A DNA stretch of 64,000 nt, from positions 1,922,001 through 1,986,000 of the forward strand of contig NC_026507.1 of NCBI RefSeq assembly GCF_000182925.2. Direction: 5' to 3'. The notes beneath the pieces were generated by a model. It made no database searches, was not told where the DNA came from, and saw nothing but the letters and a program-made list of their open reading frames with translations. The stretch's first letter is position 1; every line of letters starts with the position of its first letter. The position numbers were made by a program, and so were the translations under genes. This DNA is from Neurospora crassa OR74A. Lineage: Eukaryota > Ascomycota > Sordariomycetes > Sordariales > Sordariaceae. Positions 46,229 to 57,106 of this stretch are shown piece after piece.

Positions 46229-47691
46229 CTCCCATCCGGAGATGTTCTGGAGGACTTGGTCTCGGCGTGATGAGGTTCGGTTGAAGGACTTTTTTCCCCC
46301 TTTTTTTTTTAAGGTTTTTCGTTATTGATTGCTTTTGGTTGGGAGTTACTTTGCACGGAGTTAATGGAACAAGTGGGTATGAGAAGGACCAGATCATTTA
46401 CATATAATTATTAGCGACGAAATGAAGACGACTTTATTAATACTTGGTTGACTAGAACCGCCAGGGTTGAGGATGCGCCGCCAAGAAGATGATTTGGGGC
46501 GTCTTGGGGGGATGGAGGCAGGACACGTATCATACGGAGCTCGCCCAACTGTACATGTGTTGTGGTTGATTGATACATGCACAATACATATGAGAGCTTC
46601 CTGGCCTCGACGGCGTTGGAAAGTTATCGCGGTAACGGCGAGTCCAAGCTCGGGTCCGTGACGGTGCTAGAAATCCATTTGCGGGCTCTGGTCACCGGCC
46701 ACATCTGGTACTCACCGTGACCCGGCTTCACCTCACCGTCGGCTCCTGACACTGACCATGGGCCAGAACAGAGGAAAAGGCCGGTGAAAAATGCAGGCCG
46801 ACGTCAGGGGATCGCGATCATCACAGGCCCCAGACGAACCCCGCCAGCCCACTTTGGGTAGGTAGAAGTACCTACGTACCCCCGTCTTTGACATGTTCAC
46901 CCACTGACGGACAGCACGGAGGGCTCCGATGATCCTTCCTGGGTCAGGTTTCCTCGTGAATTTTCGCACTCCCGTCGGCTTCCTGTCGCTGCTTAGGTCG
47001 ACTCGATTTTTCGCAGATGCCATCAGTCTTGTCCCGTCATGCCATACATGGCCCGAGTTTAGTTGGGTTCAAACTCGGACCTCAAGATTCTCCATGTTCG
47101 ACTTCCACTTGGAACACTTGAGCGGAACCAAGTCAGCAAGCAGATAGCCGCATTGGCACCTCAAAGTCCAGTGGCATTGCATTTAAATGACAGCGCCGAC
47201 ACCTCAGTGCACCGCAGCCCGCCGTTAGGTAGGTAGTCAGTCCCAGCGTCGCAACCCGACCGAGCGACGTCAACGTAGAGGTAATTTGACTGGGCTGCGT
47301 CAGGTTCCATCTACAATCTCTCGCCTTCTATCGGGCCATTGGCACATTTGAACCTTGTCGTCCTCCCTCAGTTAAACAAAGTCAATCAATTTACCTTTGC
47401 TGTTGCCCTCGGCTCTCCTTCACAATAGTTATTCCTTCAACGCTGCCACGGGACCTCCGGTTTTTTTTTCCTTTTACTTGGACGTGTGAAGGTCTTTTCT
47501 TTCCCCTTTGCCTCAGTGGTTAAAAGTTCCTGATCGGCGGCGCCTGCGGACTCCTCCAAAAATCGCGATCCATCATCGAGACCAGGCAACCTAAACGCAC
47601 CCGCTGCTTTCATCCAACGGCGCAACTCGACGACAACCAATTTGTAACTCACTCCAAAGTCCCATCTTTTGCGACTCCGCCTGCCGCCACC
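46229..47691. other. Intergenic upstream of the DnaJ gene
   Basis: No gene seen. It contains GGTAGGTAG at 46857-46865 and TAGGTAGGTAG at 47226-47236. Confidence 0.6.
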
Positions 47692-49378
47692 ATGGTGGTC
47701 GATACCGCTTACTATGACGTCTTGAACGTCAAGCCCACTGCGACTGAGCTCGAGATCAAGAAGGCCTACCGCAAGCTCGCCATTGTCCACCATCCCGGTA
47801 GGTTGCGACACCACTCCTTTTGCGAGTTGGTTCGTCAAACAACAGTAGACTGACATGGTTGTCTCGCCTTAAACAGACAAGAACCCCGACGACCCTACCG
47901 CCCACGAAAGATTCCAGCAGATTGGTGAGGCCTACCAAGTATTGTCCGATTCTGACCTACGCGCAGCCTACGACAAGTATGGCAAGGAGTCTGCCCGGCC
48001 CACCGAGGGCTTCGTCGATCCCGCCGAGTTCTTCACAAGTATCTTTGGTGGTGAGGCCTTCGTGGACTGGATTGGCGAGATCAGTTTGATGAAGGACTTG
48101 ACTGCCACCATGGAAATCAGCATGGCCGAAATGGAGGCAGAGGAGGCAGCCGCCGCCGCTGAAGGAGGCGAGTTCCCCGGCACTGACGAGGCCGTCAAGG
48201 AAAGCCTCAAGACCGCTGCTGGCGCCACTCCCGCAGACGCCTCCACTTCTGCTCCCCCCAAGGTTGTGGTCGAGGATGAGGCGTCTGCTGCCCCTGCCGC
48301 CGCACCCAAGGCCCCATCCCCATCACCTTCGCCAGCGCCTCCTTCAGGCTCGTCCACTCCTCGCAGTGGGAGTCGCATGCAGATCCCTATTCGCCCGGCC
48401 TTGATGGACAGGCCCGCGGACGAGGTTTTACCCGGGACTGAGGAGACCAACACCGACATCAACAAGAAGGGCAAGGATAAGAAGAAGGGCGGTCTTTCCA
48501 AGGAACAGCGCGAACAACTCGCCGCTTACGAGAAGGAGCGTGCACGTATTCGTGAGGAGCGCGTCAACACCCTCGCGCAGAAGCTGCTTGACCGTATCTC
48601 CATATGGACCGAAACCGACAGGGGCAAGGATGTCACAACTGCCTTTCAAGAAAAGATGCGCCTGGAGGTGGAGGAGCTCAAGATGGAATCTTTCGGCCTC
48701 GATATTCTCCACGCCATCGGTCAAACCTACGTCAGCAAGGCCACGGCTTTGCTACGCAGCCAAAAGTTCTTTGGAATGGGAGGATTCCTAAGCCGCATGA
48801 AGGACAAGGGCACTATGGTCAAGGACACATGGAATACCATCAGCAGCGCTATTGACGCTCAGCAGAGTATGGAGGAGATGGCTCGTATGGAGCAGCTAGG
48901 TGGCGAGGACTGGACTGAGGAGAAAAAGATGGAGTATGAGAGGAGAGTCACGGGCAAGATTTTGACAGCGGCCTGGAGGGGAAGCAAATTTGAGATCCAG
49001 AGCGTGCTCAGAGATGTTTGTGACGCGGTACTGAACGACAAGAAAATTCCTCTGGCGAAGCGGCTGGAAAGAGCCGAAGCGTTGGTGATTATTGGTGAAA
49101 TTTGCTCAAAGGTAATTGCCTCAGTCGCTTCTTTGTGATGATTATGCAGAAAGCTTGCTAACAAGGACGAACAGGCTAAGCGCTCTCCGGAGGAAGAAGG
49201 CGACTACATGGCTTTCGAGCAGCTCGTCGCCGAGGCCAACCTGAAGAAGGAAAAGGAGTCCAAGAAGAAGGACAAGGAGAAGAAGAAGCGCCACAGCAGC
49301 GATAAGGGATCTACTCACTCTGCCCAGGCTGCGGCCACGGCTGCCGACGCGCCCAACGTACCGAAGACCTCGTCATAG
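47692..49378 (+). CDS. DnaJ (Hsp40) protein with DnaJ-X domain, CAJ1/DJP1 type
   Basis: Three exons, 47692-47797, 47877-49111 and 49175-49378, give 514 residues. The J domain is at residues 6-72 with the HPD motif at 34-36; the first intron falls inside the Asp codon of HPD. An Ala/Pro/Ser-rich linker is followed by the DnaJ-X domain ([40 protein letters not shown] region onward). The C-terminal exon encodes a Lys-rich tail. Yeast relatives CAJ1 and DJP1 assist Hsp70; DJP1 helps import peroxisomal and mitochondrial outer-membrane proteins. No zinc-finger region is present, so it is a class III type J protein. ATG context CCACCATGG is optimal. Confidence 0.92.
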
Positions 49379-49814
49379 GAAGGCGACTTCTTGGTGTAAT
49401 GGTTTGCTGTTCTCTGTGGCTAGGCTTTCCCTTGATATACAGGCTCCTTGTTTGAGGACGGATCCAAAAACGAGAGGAGGCACGGGAGAGAGTGTTGTAT
49501 CTCCTTCCCGAGGTGGGGCATATAAACGGTCGGCTATACAGGTCACACTTTTCGCTAAGTGGCAGAGATTGGGCGACCGGAGGACGCGGTTAGGCGTGAG
49601 AAAGAAGCCTTGGGCGGCGAAGGTTTTGTCTTGAAGATTTACAAGGGACGATATCGGTGTGTGTGTAATATCAGCGTCGACTGACGGCGTGAGCTGGGGG
49701 TATCTGCAGTGAGACTGAGACATGCGTGTGTGAAGGTGGGGGAGGACTAATACCCAAGATGTGTGCAGGAAAGGAAAATGAAAAATAACAGGCCACCCTT
49801 GAGAAATCCAGCTC

Positions 49815-49847
<33 letters not shown>

Positions 49848-50451
49848 CTGCCACAAACCTTGTGAACCTTGCTTTCCTATGACTTATCCTCACGTAGAGC
49901 CACGAGAAGATCCCGACGGGAGGGACAATCATCTCAATGTCTCTGATTGGTGTCTCGCTGTCTTCATATGATATGTTTTGGCAAGTTTCCACTATAGATA
50001 GGATGCAATTTACGTTGACCTCTGGACCCCCCAAAAAGTCTCTGAACACAACACTTGTAATTGCGAAGGAGTCAAACTAATATTGAAAATGATTGAGGGT
50101 GGTGTTGGTTTCAGGAGATAGAAAGTCTGGATCCGTGAGGTGAAACATCCATGATGAGGCTATCTATCTGCCTCAAGGGGTATCATTTCTATAAAGTGGC
50201 CGCGTCTGCGGGTCTATACTATCCGTAACAGACAGCGAGCGCTATCTAGCTATATTTTCGCACATGTCTCCCACCCGCCTTCTCTTTCTCAGTCTGCACC
50301 GCTCAGCCGTGGACCTTGGGAAGTTACTAGCTCTTGGGCCAAAAAGAGCTTTAAAGGCACTAAGCCCCCAAAATCTACACAGCTTCTCTGCTGCCGTCTC
50401 TGTCCCCTCCCACCCCCCCTGACACACAACCTCAATTACATCTTGACACCT
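49379..50451. other. Intergenic, convergent 3' ends of the DnaJ and cytochrome b5 genes
   Basis: Contains a (TCA)10 microsatellite at 49818-49847. No gene seen. Confidence 0.6.
49818..49847. repeat. (TCA)n microsatellite
   Basis: Ten uninterrupted TCA units. Confidence 0.95.
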
Positions 50452-51561
50452 CTAATCCATCTCCTCCATACTTCCTCCTCCTCCAGCCCCATTAACTCCT
50501 CCATTCTTCGCCGCAGCGGCCGCAGCCTCCCCATCCTCCTCACTAACGTAAATCCCCACCAAACAAGCAGCCAGCATGCCCTCATAGTTCACCCACGGAT
50601 GGATCTCCCCAAACAACTTGGTTCCGTCCCTCCCCGCGCCCTTGAGCAGCTCCGGCTCACCGCCAGGGTGAAAAGGGATATAAGGCGTGATGTTGTACAC
50701 CCTCCCCCCAAGCACCATCCATGCGTCCTTGCCCTTGCGGCCCGTCATCTTCCTGAGCAAGCTCGGCGTCACGCGCAGATAAGGGGTATCCTTGGGCAAG
50801 CCGCGCAGGTCCGCGGTCGGGTGGCCTGAGAGCCGGGCCCAGTCTAGCGGGGAGTGGCCGGGGGTGAGGACGACGGCGCGCGAGGGCTTGGCGGGCTTGG
50901 TGCTGTGGGTGGGCGGCGGGAAGAGACTGCTTCCGCCTCCTCCGGAGGACGAGGAGGGAGGCCCACGGTTCGGGAGGGGACCACCGCCCGGTCGGCCACC
51001 GGATGATGGAGGGAGGGGGAGGGTGGAGGTGCCGGGTTGGCGGAGAAGGTTGGCGGGGAGGCTGCCCCGCGCAGCAGCGGGAAGGGGAGGAGGGGGCATC
51101 ATCATGCTGGTGCTGGAGGTTGATGATGTCACGGCCGGTGTAGGCTTCTCCTCCACCTGTGGTTGGTGTTGTTGTTGGGCTAGTTCGGGAACAGAGAGGG
51201 TGAATGCCGGGACCGAATCGCTGGGGATGACCGCCGAGGCTTTAGGGGTTGTCTGCCCCTCTCGAGGAGAACCAGGACTATCGTTGATGCCGTTTTCCAG
51301 GATCACCACGGGTGGTGGCAGTGGAGGAGATGCTACATCCTTGGGAACCGCTATCCTTTCCTTCTCTTTCTCGTGCACTTGGTCAACATCCTCTGGCTTG
51401 GGTTCCTCTATGCGTGGTACAGGACGTTGCGGTGGACGGGGAAGCTGGTTCTGTGAGGCTTGACGGTAGAGACTCGTCCAGAACTGTTGGAGCCATTCTG
51501 GTCGGCGCAAGACGAGGAGGACGACAGAGGCGACAATCAAGGAAATGCCTAGCAGGGCCAT
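50452..51561 (-). CDS. Membrane-anchored cytochrome b5-like protein (Irc21-like)
   Basis: A single exon of 369 residues. The N-terminus is a membrane anchor (LLGISLIVASVVLLVLRR), followed by a long Pro/Ser/Gly-rich linker. The last 110 residues or so form a cytochrome b5 heme domain: LTPGHSPLDWARLS, then RVTPSLLRKMTGRKGKDAWM, VYNITPYIPFHPGG with heme ligand H298, and the second ligand H321 in EIHPWVNYE. The pre-domain LTPGHSPLDW signature is typical of the Irc21/NCB5OR branch, in which the domain stands alone in fungi. It should transfer electrons at the ER or another membrane; the partner is unknown. Confidence 0.88.
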   Translation of the reverse strand: MALLGISLIVASVVLLVLRRPEWLQQFWTSLYRQASQNQLPRPPQRPVPRIEEPKPEDVDQVHEKEKERIAVPKDVASPPLPPPVVILENGINDSPGSPREGQTTPKASAVIPSDSVPAFTLSVPELAQQQHQPQVEEKPTPAVTSSTSSTSMMMPPPPLPAAARGSLPANLLRQPGTSTLPLPPSSGGRPGGGPLPNRGPPSSSSGGGGSSLFPPPTHSTKPAKPSRAVVLTPGHSPLDWARLSGHPTADLRGLPKDTPYLRVTPSLLRKMTGRKGKDAWMVLGGRVYNITPYIPFHPGGEPELLKGAGRDGTKLFGEIHPWVNYEGMLAACLVGIYVSEEDGEAAAAAAKNGGVNGAGGGGSMEEMD

Positions 51562-53126
51562 GGTGGCGGAGGGTTGCCCGGCTGTAGCGGGGGGTTAGGT
51601 AGGTATTGTTGGTAGGTAGATGCGGGGAATGGTGGTCGTCGTACGTTATCGCGGCATTGATGGTTGTATCGACTGATTTTGGGGAGTGTGTGCCAGGTTC
51701 CTGTGTCTGCCGTGTCGTGGGGATAAGCGCGACTGGCGCGATACCTATCGCGGGGCAGGCTGGATAGGCCCTACGTGATCGACAGTAGCGTCTGCTTTAG
51801 TGTAGTGTAGTGAGGTGACGAAGCGCAGATGGGATGTCAGCCGACGAGATAATAGAGAGCCTTGAAGAGGTCCGGTTGGATCTTGTGATTCAGTGGCGCA
51901 GAGCCAAAAGCAAGCAAGGTTCAGTTGAGTGCCCCCAGCTGCCCGGCGAAGGATTTTGTCCGAGTTGGGAGGAAGAATGATGGTGAATCGAAATCGAAAT
52001 GCATCCAAAGAACTGAACCGGGCAAGACCCCCACCATCCCATCACGTTCAGTTGGATGTCGCTCGCTGAAAGCGCCCTGTTACATCGAACGGATACAGCG
52101 ACGGCGGCGGGACAAGGGTGCCCGGCCCGGTGCCCCAAGTCGTCGGGTGACGTGTGGGGCCGACCCAAAACCCCGAGGCGCGGCGGGGTCGCTGTTATGC
52201 AAATGCGACCAATGCCGTAAACCCAATGTAACTTTGCCAATTTCCGATCTTTAACGATCCCGAACAAGTCCCTACAGGACGCTTCCCCTTACGCTATGCG
52301 GCAGTAGACGAAATGAAAGAGTTGTTGCCGCATTTCGGCTTCCAAGCATTGATCTGTCTGTCTGTGTATTTATGGAACGGACAGCGCGGGATGCAGGGTA
52401 GGTAGGTATTGCCAAACCCGGCAGCAACAAAGTGGACGTTGGAGAAAGGAAGACTCGGAGACGGCTGTCATTGAAGCTTCAATGCACTTTGGGTGTTCCT
52501 TGGATGAGGTGATGTGACCATGGGCGGGATGAAAGAGTGACTGAGTGACTGAGTGACGACTCGATCCGATCGCATGGCCAAAGAGTGATCACCTAATGAA
52601 TGGATGGATGGTCAACAAGGGCGGCTGTTCAGCCAGAGTCTACCTACATACCTACCTAGGTTTACCTTATGTTCCATGTGCTCCTGCAATAATACTCTAC
52701 CCTTACTAGGTTGACTCTTGGCTGCTGCAAGTCTGAAATAGGATGGAATAAGAAACGGGCTCCTCCTGCTCCTCCTTCCATCTGTCATCCCTTTTCACCC
52801 TGAGGACGAATTACCCTGGAACGTTGCCCAAAAGTGTTTCTTTTCCATCGATCCGTCTCAATCTTCCTTCCATCCGTCCTGTGCCGTGATTGTTACAACC
52901 CATTCAACGAATCTGTGTCACGATACACCACCTGTGTTTTGTCTTGTCTTGTCTTGTGTTTGGCAATGTCGCCCAGTCCAAGTTGGGGGGTTCAACCAGT
53001 AGCCGGAGGACCTTCCCGTCTGTTTTAGTGTTCACAGCGTTCAGCGCTCCCTGTTACCTGTCGCCTACCGCACCGCACCCGACCGCACCCTGCACCACGC
53101 AGCCCAGGGCAGCAGCACCTCCTGCA
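51562..53126. other. Divergent promoter region
   Basis: No gene seen. Rich in tandem TAGG/CCTA motifs: 51596-51605, 51611-51619, 52397-52408 and 52641-52661. The open frame of the next gene extends upstream to 52890, but this part has no protein-like character. Confidence 0.6.
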
Positions 53127-55922
53127 ATGCCCCCAAGACCCCAATCCATTGCGCATTTCCCCCCTCGGGGTCCCAATGGGGGCATGGGGACCTCGCGCTC
53201 GACCTCACCACTCCCGCCGAGACCCGTCTCCCTCGCTGTTCCAGTTCCCGGCAAGCCCACGATAAACAACAACAACAACAACAACAACAATCGCAGGTCG
53301 CCTTCACCCTCGCCCGCCTCCAGGCCCCGACCAGTGCCGTCGCCGTCGCCACAAACTCTCGATTCCGACCAAGATCCCATACGAGGAGGCGCCAGAAAAA
53401 CAAGGAAACAACCACCTGCGGCAATTGTGACCACCACCATCACCCCTTCTGGAGCGCGGACAGCACACATCTCGACCTCTTCTAGACCAAGCAGCAAAGC
53501 CAGCAGCAGCAGTAGCACCAGCACCACCACCACCACCACCACCACGGGAAAGAGCTCCTCCACTGCTACCAAGCGCGCAACTGCAACCGCAACTTCAACT
53601 CCCTCCTCGGCTGCATCTCCTGCCGGCGCAGCGACCCCGACCTCCACCTCGTCCCGGAACTTCCCCGTTCTCAAGGCCCGCGCAAGTCAACATGGTGCGG
53701 CAGCGCACTCGAATCTAAACCCAGGAATGGACAAACCGTCAAACACGCAGTCGCCGACCGTCGCCAGAATGCCCTACGATCGGGCCTCAACCACAACCAC
53801 CCGACAGCCGCAAACGGCCTCCGTCGCAAGAGCCTCTACCAAGGCACCCCTTACTCCAAAGGTCACCACAGCCCGAGTTTCGTCCGCCTCCACCGTCTCC
53901 TCAGCCTCCACGACAAGGCGAAGGCCCGAGTCGGTAATCAGCAGCACTAGTTCGAGGGACAGAGAACATGTCGCGTCGCCAGTGCCGCCCTATTTAGCGG
54001 GCAACGTTACCCCGAGAGCTGCGTCGAGACCAAGTCGTGTCAACAGCACCACTACGACCCCTCTCGCTACTCCAAGTCTCGACCGGAACGACCAGTGGGA
54101 TGCGCGATCGAGCTTGTCCATAACCTCACAAACGACCGACGACCCTCGACGACCCATCGTTACCTTTAGTCCAGCTTCCGATGTTGGAGTCTCCAGACAA
54201 GATCCGGATTCCAAATTCTTCTATGCCTCCGAGGCTGCACCGAGATCACCCGCCCAAGGGAGGCCCCCTATTCTCCAACAGGCCAAATCCTCCTCTTTCT
54301 TCTATGCAAATGGAGGCACAATACCACCAAAGGAGAGCCCGGGTCCGGCCTCCCCCTTGCCCTCCCTAGGAGCGCCGTTCCAGCAACAACAGGACAAACT
54401 TTTGAGCAAGTTTATTTACGCCAACGGGGCAGCCGATCCGGAGCCTCCGGTGAGAACCCGGTCCAGGCCATCGTCAGTGGTATCAACAGCGTCCAGGGCA
54501 CCGTCAAACAGGCCGCCAAGTGTGCTCTCTCAGACACACTATCCCAACAAACCCACATCACCCGTTAAGCTGACGCCTCAGACATCCGGAAGGAGTGGGA
54601 GTATATCGGCTATGAACTCGCCGCGATCCCCTGTCTCGGCTAGCGCTGCTTCTTCAAACCGAGAGTCCGCGAAACGCAAGTCTCTGGCTGACCAGCCCGG
54701 GACGGCGACAATCAATGGGCAATCAACGAAACGCAAATCTCTCAACGAGCTTCCCTCTCGACCTGCAAGTGGACCGGTGCCCAGTCGCCCCAGCAGCCTG
54801 GTCATGGCCGAACCACCAGCAGTGGCCAGGGTCGTGACGCCATATAGTTCTCGGCCTCCTTCGGAAGCACCATCACCTTCGGTTCTATCCGTACCTGCTC
54901 CGTTCAGTTCCTTGTCTGAAAATATGGCCTCTGGTGGATTCGCCTCACTTCTCCAGGCTGCCGAGGACTTTGTCGCCGAGGAAGATGAGCAAGATGAAGC
55001 AGAAGAAGGGGAGGACAGCAGTGGAGATGGGGAACCGCGGAGAGGCTCAGTAAGCAGTCCATCAAAGTCATCTCCGCAGGACAAGGAGATATCAGACCTT
55101 GTTGCGAATGCCCGGAGGGAGCGGAAGGTCCAGGATTTGCAGATTACGAACGCAAGTCTTGAGGCGATTAACCGCACTCTGGAACGGCAACTGCGGAAAC
55201 AGACGGCTGAGCTTCGGGCTTACAAGCGCCTATCCCGCTCGGGGCGGTTAAATGTCGGGCCCGCTCTAGTCGCCTCTCCAGCTGATGCCGGGCTTTTGGC
55301 CGGGGCTGATCTGGACGCACTCAGCGAAGAGGGCAGCGAGCTAGGAGCGGAAGACGGGGAACGGGACACACTGACGGAGGAGTTGGAAGATGAAGATGAC
55401 GACGACCTCTCAGGATCGGAGGATTCCGCTGACATGACGCCAGCCACGAAAGCGATTCGCGATGCTGAACGACGAGAAAAGGACGAAGAGAGGTTGCGGC
55501 TGGATTTATCCAAGCATCAGCAATTGCTATCAGACAGCCAGAAGATCAACCAGAGCCTGAAACGGTGTTTGGGCTGGACAGAAGAGCTGATCAAGGAAGG
55601 GAAGCGTGCGCTGGCGTACCAGGTGAAGGCAAGCGACGTTGAGATTGGTGGGCGGGTCCTTGCCCCTGAAGAGGTGGAGGCTCGGGAGGCTCGGGAAAGG
55701 GAAGAAGCCGCCGGCGAGGGCGATACGGATACCATCGACGATACCATCAGCGATACCGACCTCGAGGACGATGAGAGCATTTTCACGCCGGAACCCGGCG
55801 TTCTTATGCCGCGACTGGCGGCCAAGTTTATCAACGAACAGAACAGACAACAGCAGTCCTGGGGAAAACAGACGCAGGATAGGGACAGCGGCATTGAGTT
55901 ACAACCCACGGATGGCGGGTGA
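53127..55922 (+). CDS. Large low-complexity coiled-coil protein with FFYAN-like repeats
   Basis: A single exon of 931 residues from the ATG at 53127; an upstream ATG at 52890 would add 79 poor residues. The N-terminal half is Ser/Thr/Pro-rich with a poly-Asn run (AAC repeat near 53267-53290) and a poly-Thr run. Three copies of a short aromatic motif follow: SKFFYASE (about residue 361), SSFFYANG (about 389) and SKFIYANG (about 427). An acidic stretch (EDEQDEAEEGEDS) precedes a coiled coil (ISDLVANARRERKVQDLQ through RKQTAELRAYKRLSR, about 653-705). A second acidic stretch and helical region (EERLRLDLSKHQQLLSDSQK) lie near the C-terminus. It resembles a cytoskeletal or cortical scaffold, but I do not recognise the family. 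Confidence 0.85.
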   Translation: MPPRPQSIAHFPPRGPNGGMGTSRSTSPLPPRPVSLAVPVPGKPTINNNNNNNNNRRSPSPSPASRPRPVPSPSPQTLDSDQDPIRGGARKTRKQPPAAIVTTTITPSGARTAHISTSSRPSSKASSSSSTSTTTTTTTTGKSSSTATKRATATATSTPSSAASPAGAATPTSTSSRNFPVLKARASQHGAAAHSNLNPGMDKPSNTQSPTVARMPYDRASTTTTRQPQTASVARASTKAPLTPKVTTARVSSASTVSSASTTRRRPESVISSTSSRDREHVASPVPPYLAGNVTPRAASRPSRVNSTTTTPLATPSLDRNDQWDARSSLSITSQTTDDPRRPIVTFSPASDVGVSRQDPDSKFFYASEAAPRSPAQGRPPILQQAKSSSFFYANGGTIPPKESPGPASPLPSLGAPFQQQQDKLLSKFIYANGAADPEPPVRTRSRPSSVVSTASRAPSNRPPSVLSQTHYPNKPTSPVKLTPQTSGRSGSISAMNSPRSPVSASAASSNRESAKRKSLADQPGTATINGQSTKRKSLNELPSRPASGPVPSRPSSLVMAEPPAVARVVTPYSSRPPSEAPSPSVLSVPAPFSSLSENMASGGFASLLQAAEDFVAEEDEQDEAEEGEDSSGDGEPRRGSVSSPSKSSPQDKEISDLVANARRERKVQDLQITNASLEAINRTLERQLRKQTAELRAYKRLSRSGRLNVGPALVASPADAGLLAGADLDALSEEGSELGAEDGERDTLTEELEDEDDDDLSGSEDSADMTPATKAIRDAERREKDEERLRLDLSKHQQLLSDSQKINQSLKRCLGWTEELIKEGKRALAYQVKASDVEIGGRVLAPEEVEAREAREREEAAGEGDTDTIDDTISDTDLEDDESIFTPEPGVLMPRLAAKFINEQNRQQQSWGKQTQDRDSGIELQPTDGG

Positions 55923-57106
55923 TGGTGCGAACCTCCCAATGGTCAGACGGTCAAGAAGATGTCCGACTATGCCTCGGGAGGCAAAGAGGGAAGAAGACAT
56001 GCGCGGCTCAAGATGACCAAGAAGAACCGCAGCAATAGACCTGCCGTGCGCGTCGCCCTCTCCACTTATTACTTGTCCCTGATTTGCATTGCTTTGGGCA
56101 TTGGCGTTGGGAGGTTGTTGTTAACACGCATTTGCGATCAATATTATACCGGATACGTCCTGGCTTTACTCTCTTTCATTATGTTACTCGCGGGACCGGT
56201 TTTGGGACCGAATGTCTTATCATAGCATCGAATTTTTTTTGGGGCATTTCAGGGCACAAATGCCACTCTTTTTTTCCTGGCTTTACACAGCATTTTTTTT
56301 TTTTTTTCCACTTTTCACTCTATCATCATCTACATCGGCGAGTTTCGTTATGTTACTAAGCTAGCTCACGATATACCCAGAACATTTCTCTCTTTCCTCT
56401 CTCTCATTCCCTCTATCTCTTTCATCAAGAGTCCAGTAACCAAACACCGGCAACAAACCAACCACCCTGCTCACTCTGGCTGATTTAAGTAGCTTCTGCT
56501 TTCCCGCTTCTTCATTACTTTCATCGGCATTTCCCAAGGTAACATCCGGGTGAAGAATAGGATCTGGAGTCAGGGATTCGGTGGTTTATTACTTGGTCAA
56601 TTGGGAGGGAAAAAAGAAAACAAACTATAGAAAACTTCCCTTGAAAACGTTTACATGCCATTGTGTGTTTAAAAAAGGAGCGGCTATATGAGCAAAAGGG
56701 AGCATTATTGGGGGGAGAAGAAATCCATCAATATAAGCGGAGGCAGAAAACAAAAGCAGACACGCGACACTACAGCAGAGTACGTATGTACGTACAAAGA
56801 GGAAGTAACTGATTGATACCCCTTACCATATATCCATGTATCCAAATGCCATTCTTGGATGCAAATCCCGATGCAATTGACTGGCGAAGTTGAGGTACAT
56901 ATGTAGATGTCGTCTTTTACGTGTACTAACCCTAACCCATCTGACCACCAGTGGCTCTGCAATACAAGACGCTGCTTAAAGGTGGTTGTGGTGGTTATAT
57001 GATACCAGATCTTGCGCAGGTTCCTATCGTTGTCATTTGACAATAATACCAGTCTCTTCTATATCCTTGGAGCTACACCCAGTTATATCGATACTACTGC
57101 AACGCC
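55923..57106. other. Intergenic, convergent 3' ends
   Basis: Mostly 3' flank. A small open frame at 55959-56225 is discussed as a finding. T-rich runs lie near 56290-56310. Confidence 0.55.

Noticed and set aside
53054-53674. 206-codon antisense frame over the coiled-coil protein gene
   Set aside because: Poly-Val, poly-Leu and Glu/Gly-rich strings arise from the trinucleotide repeats on the other strand.
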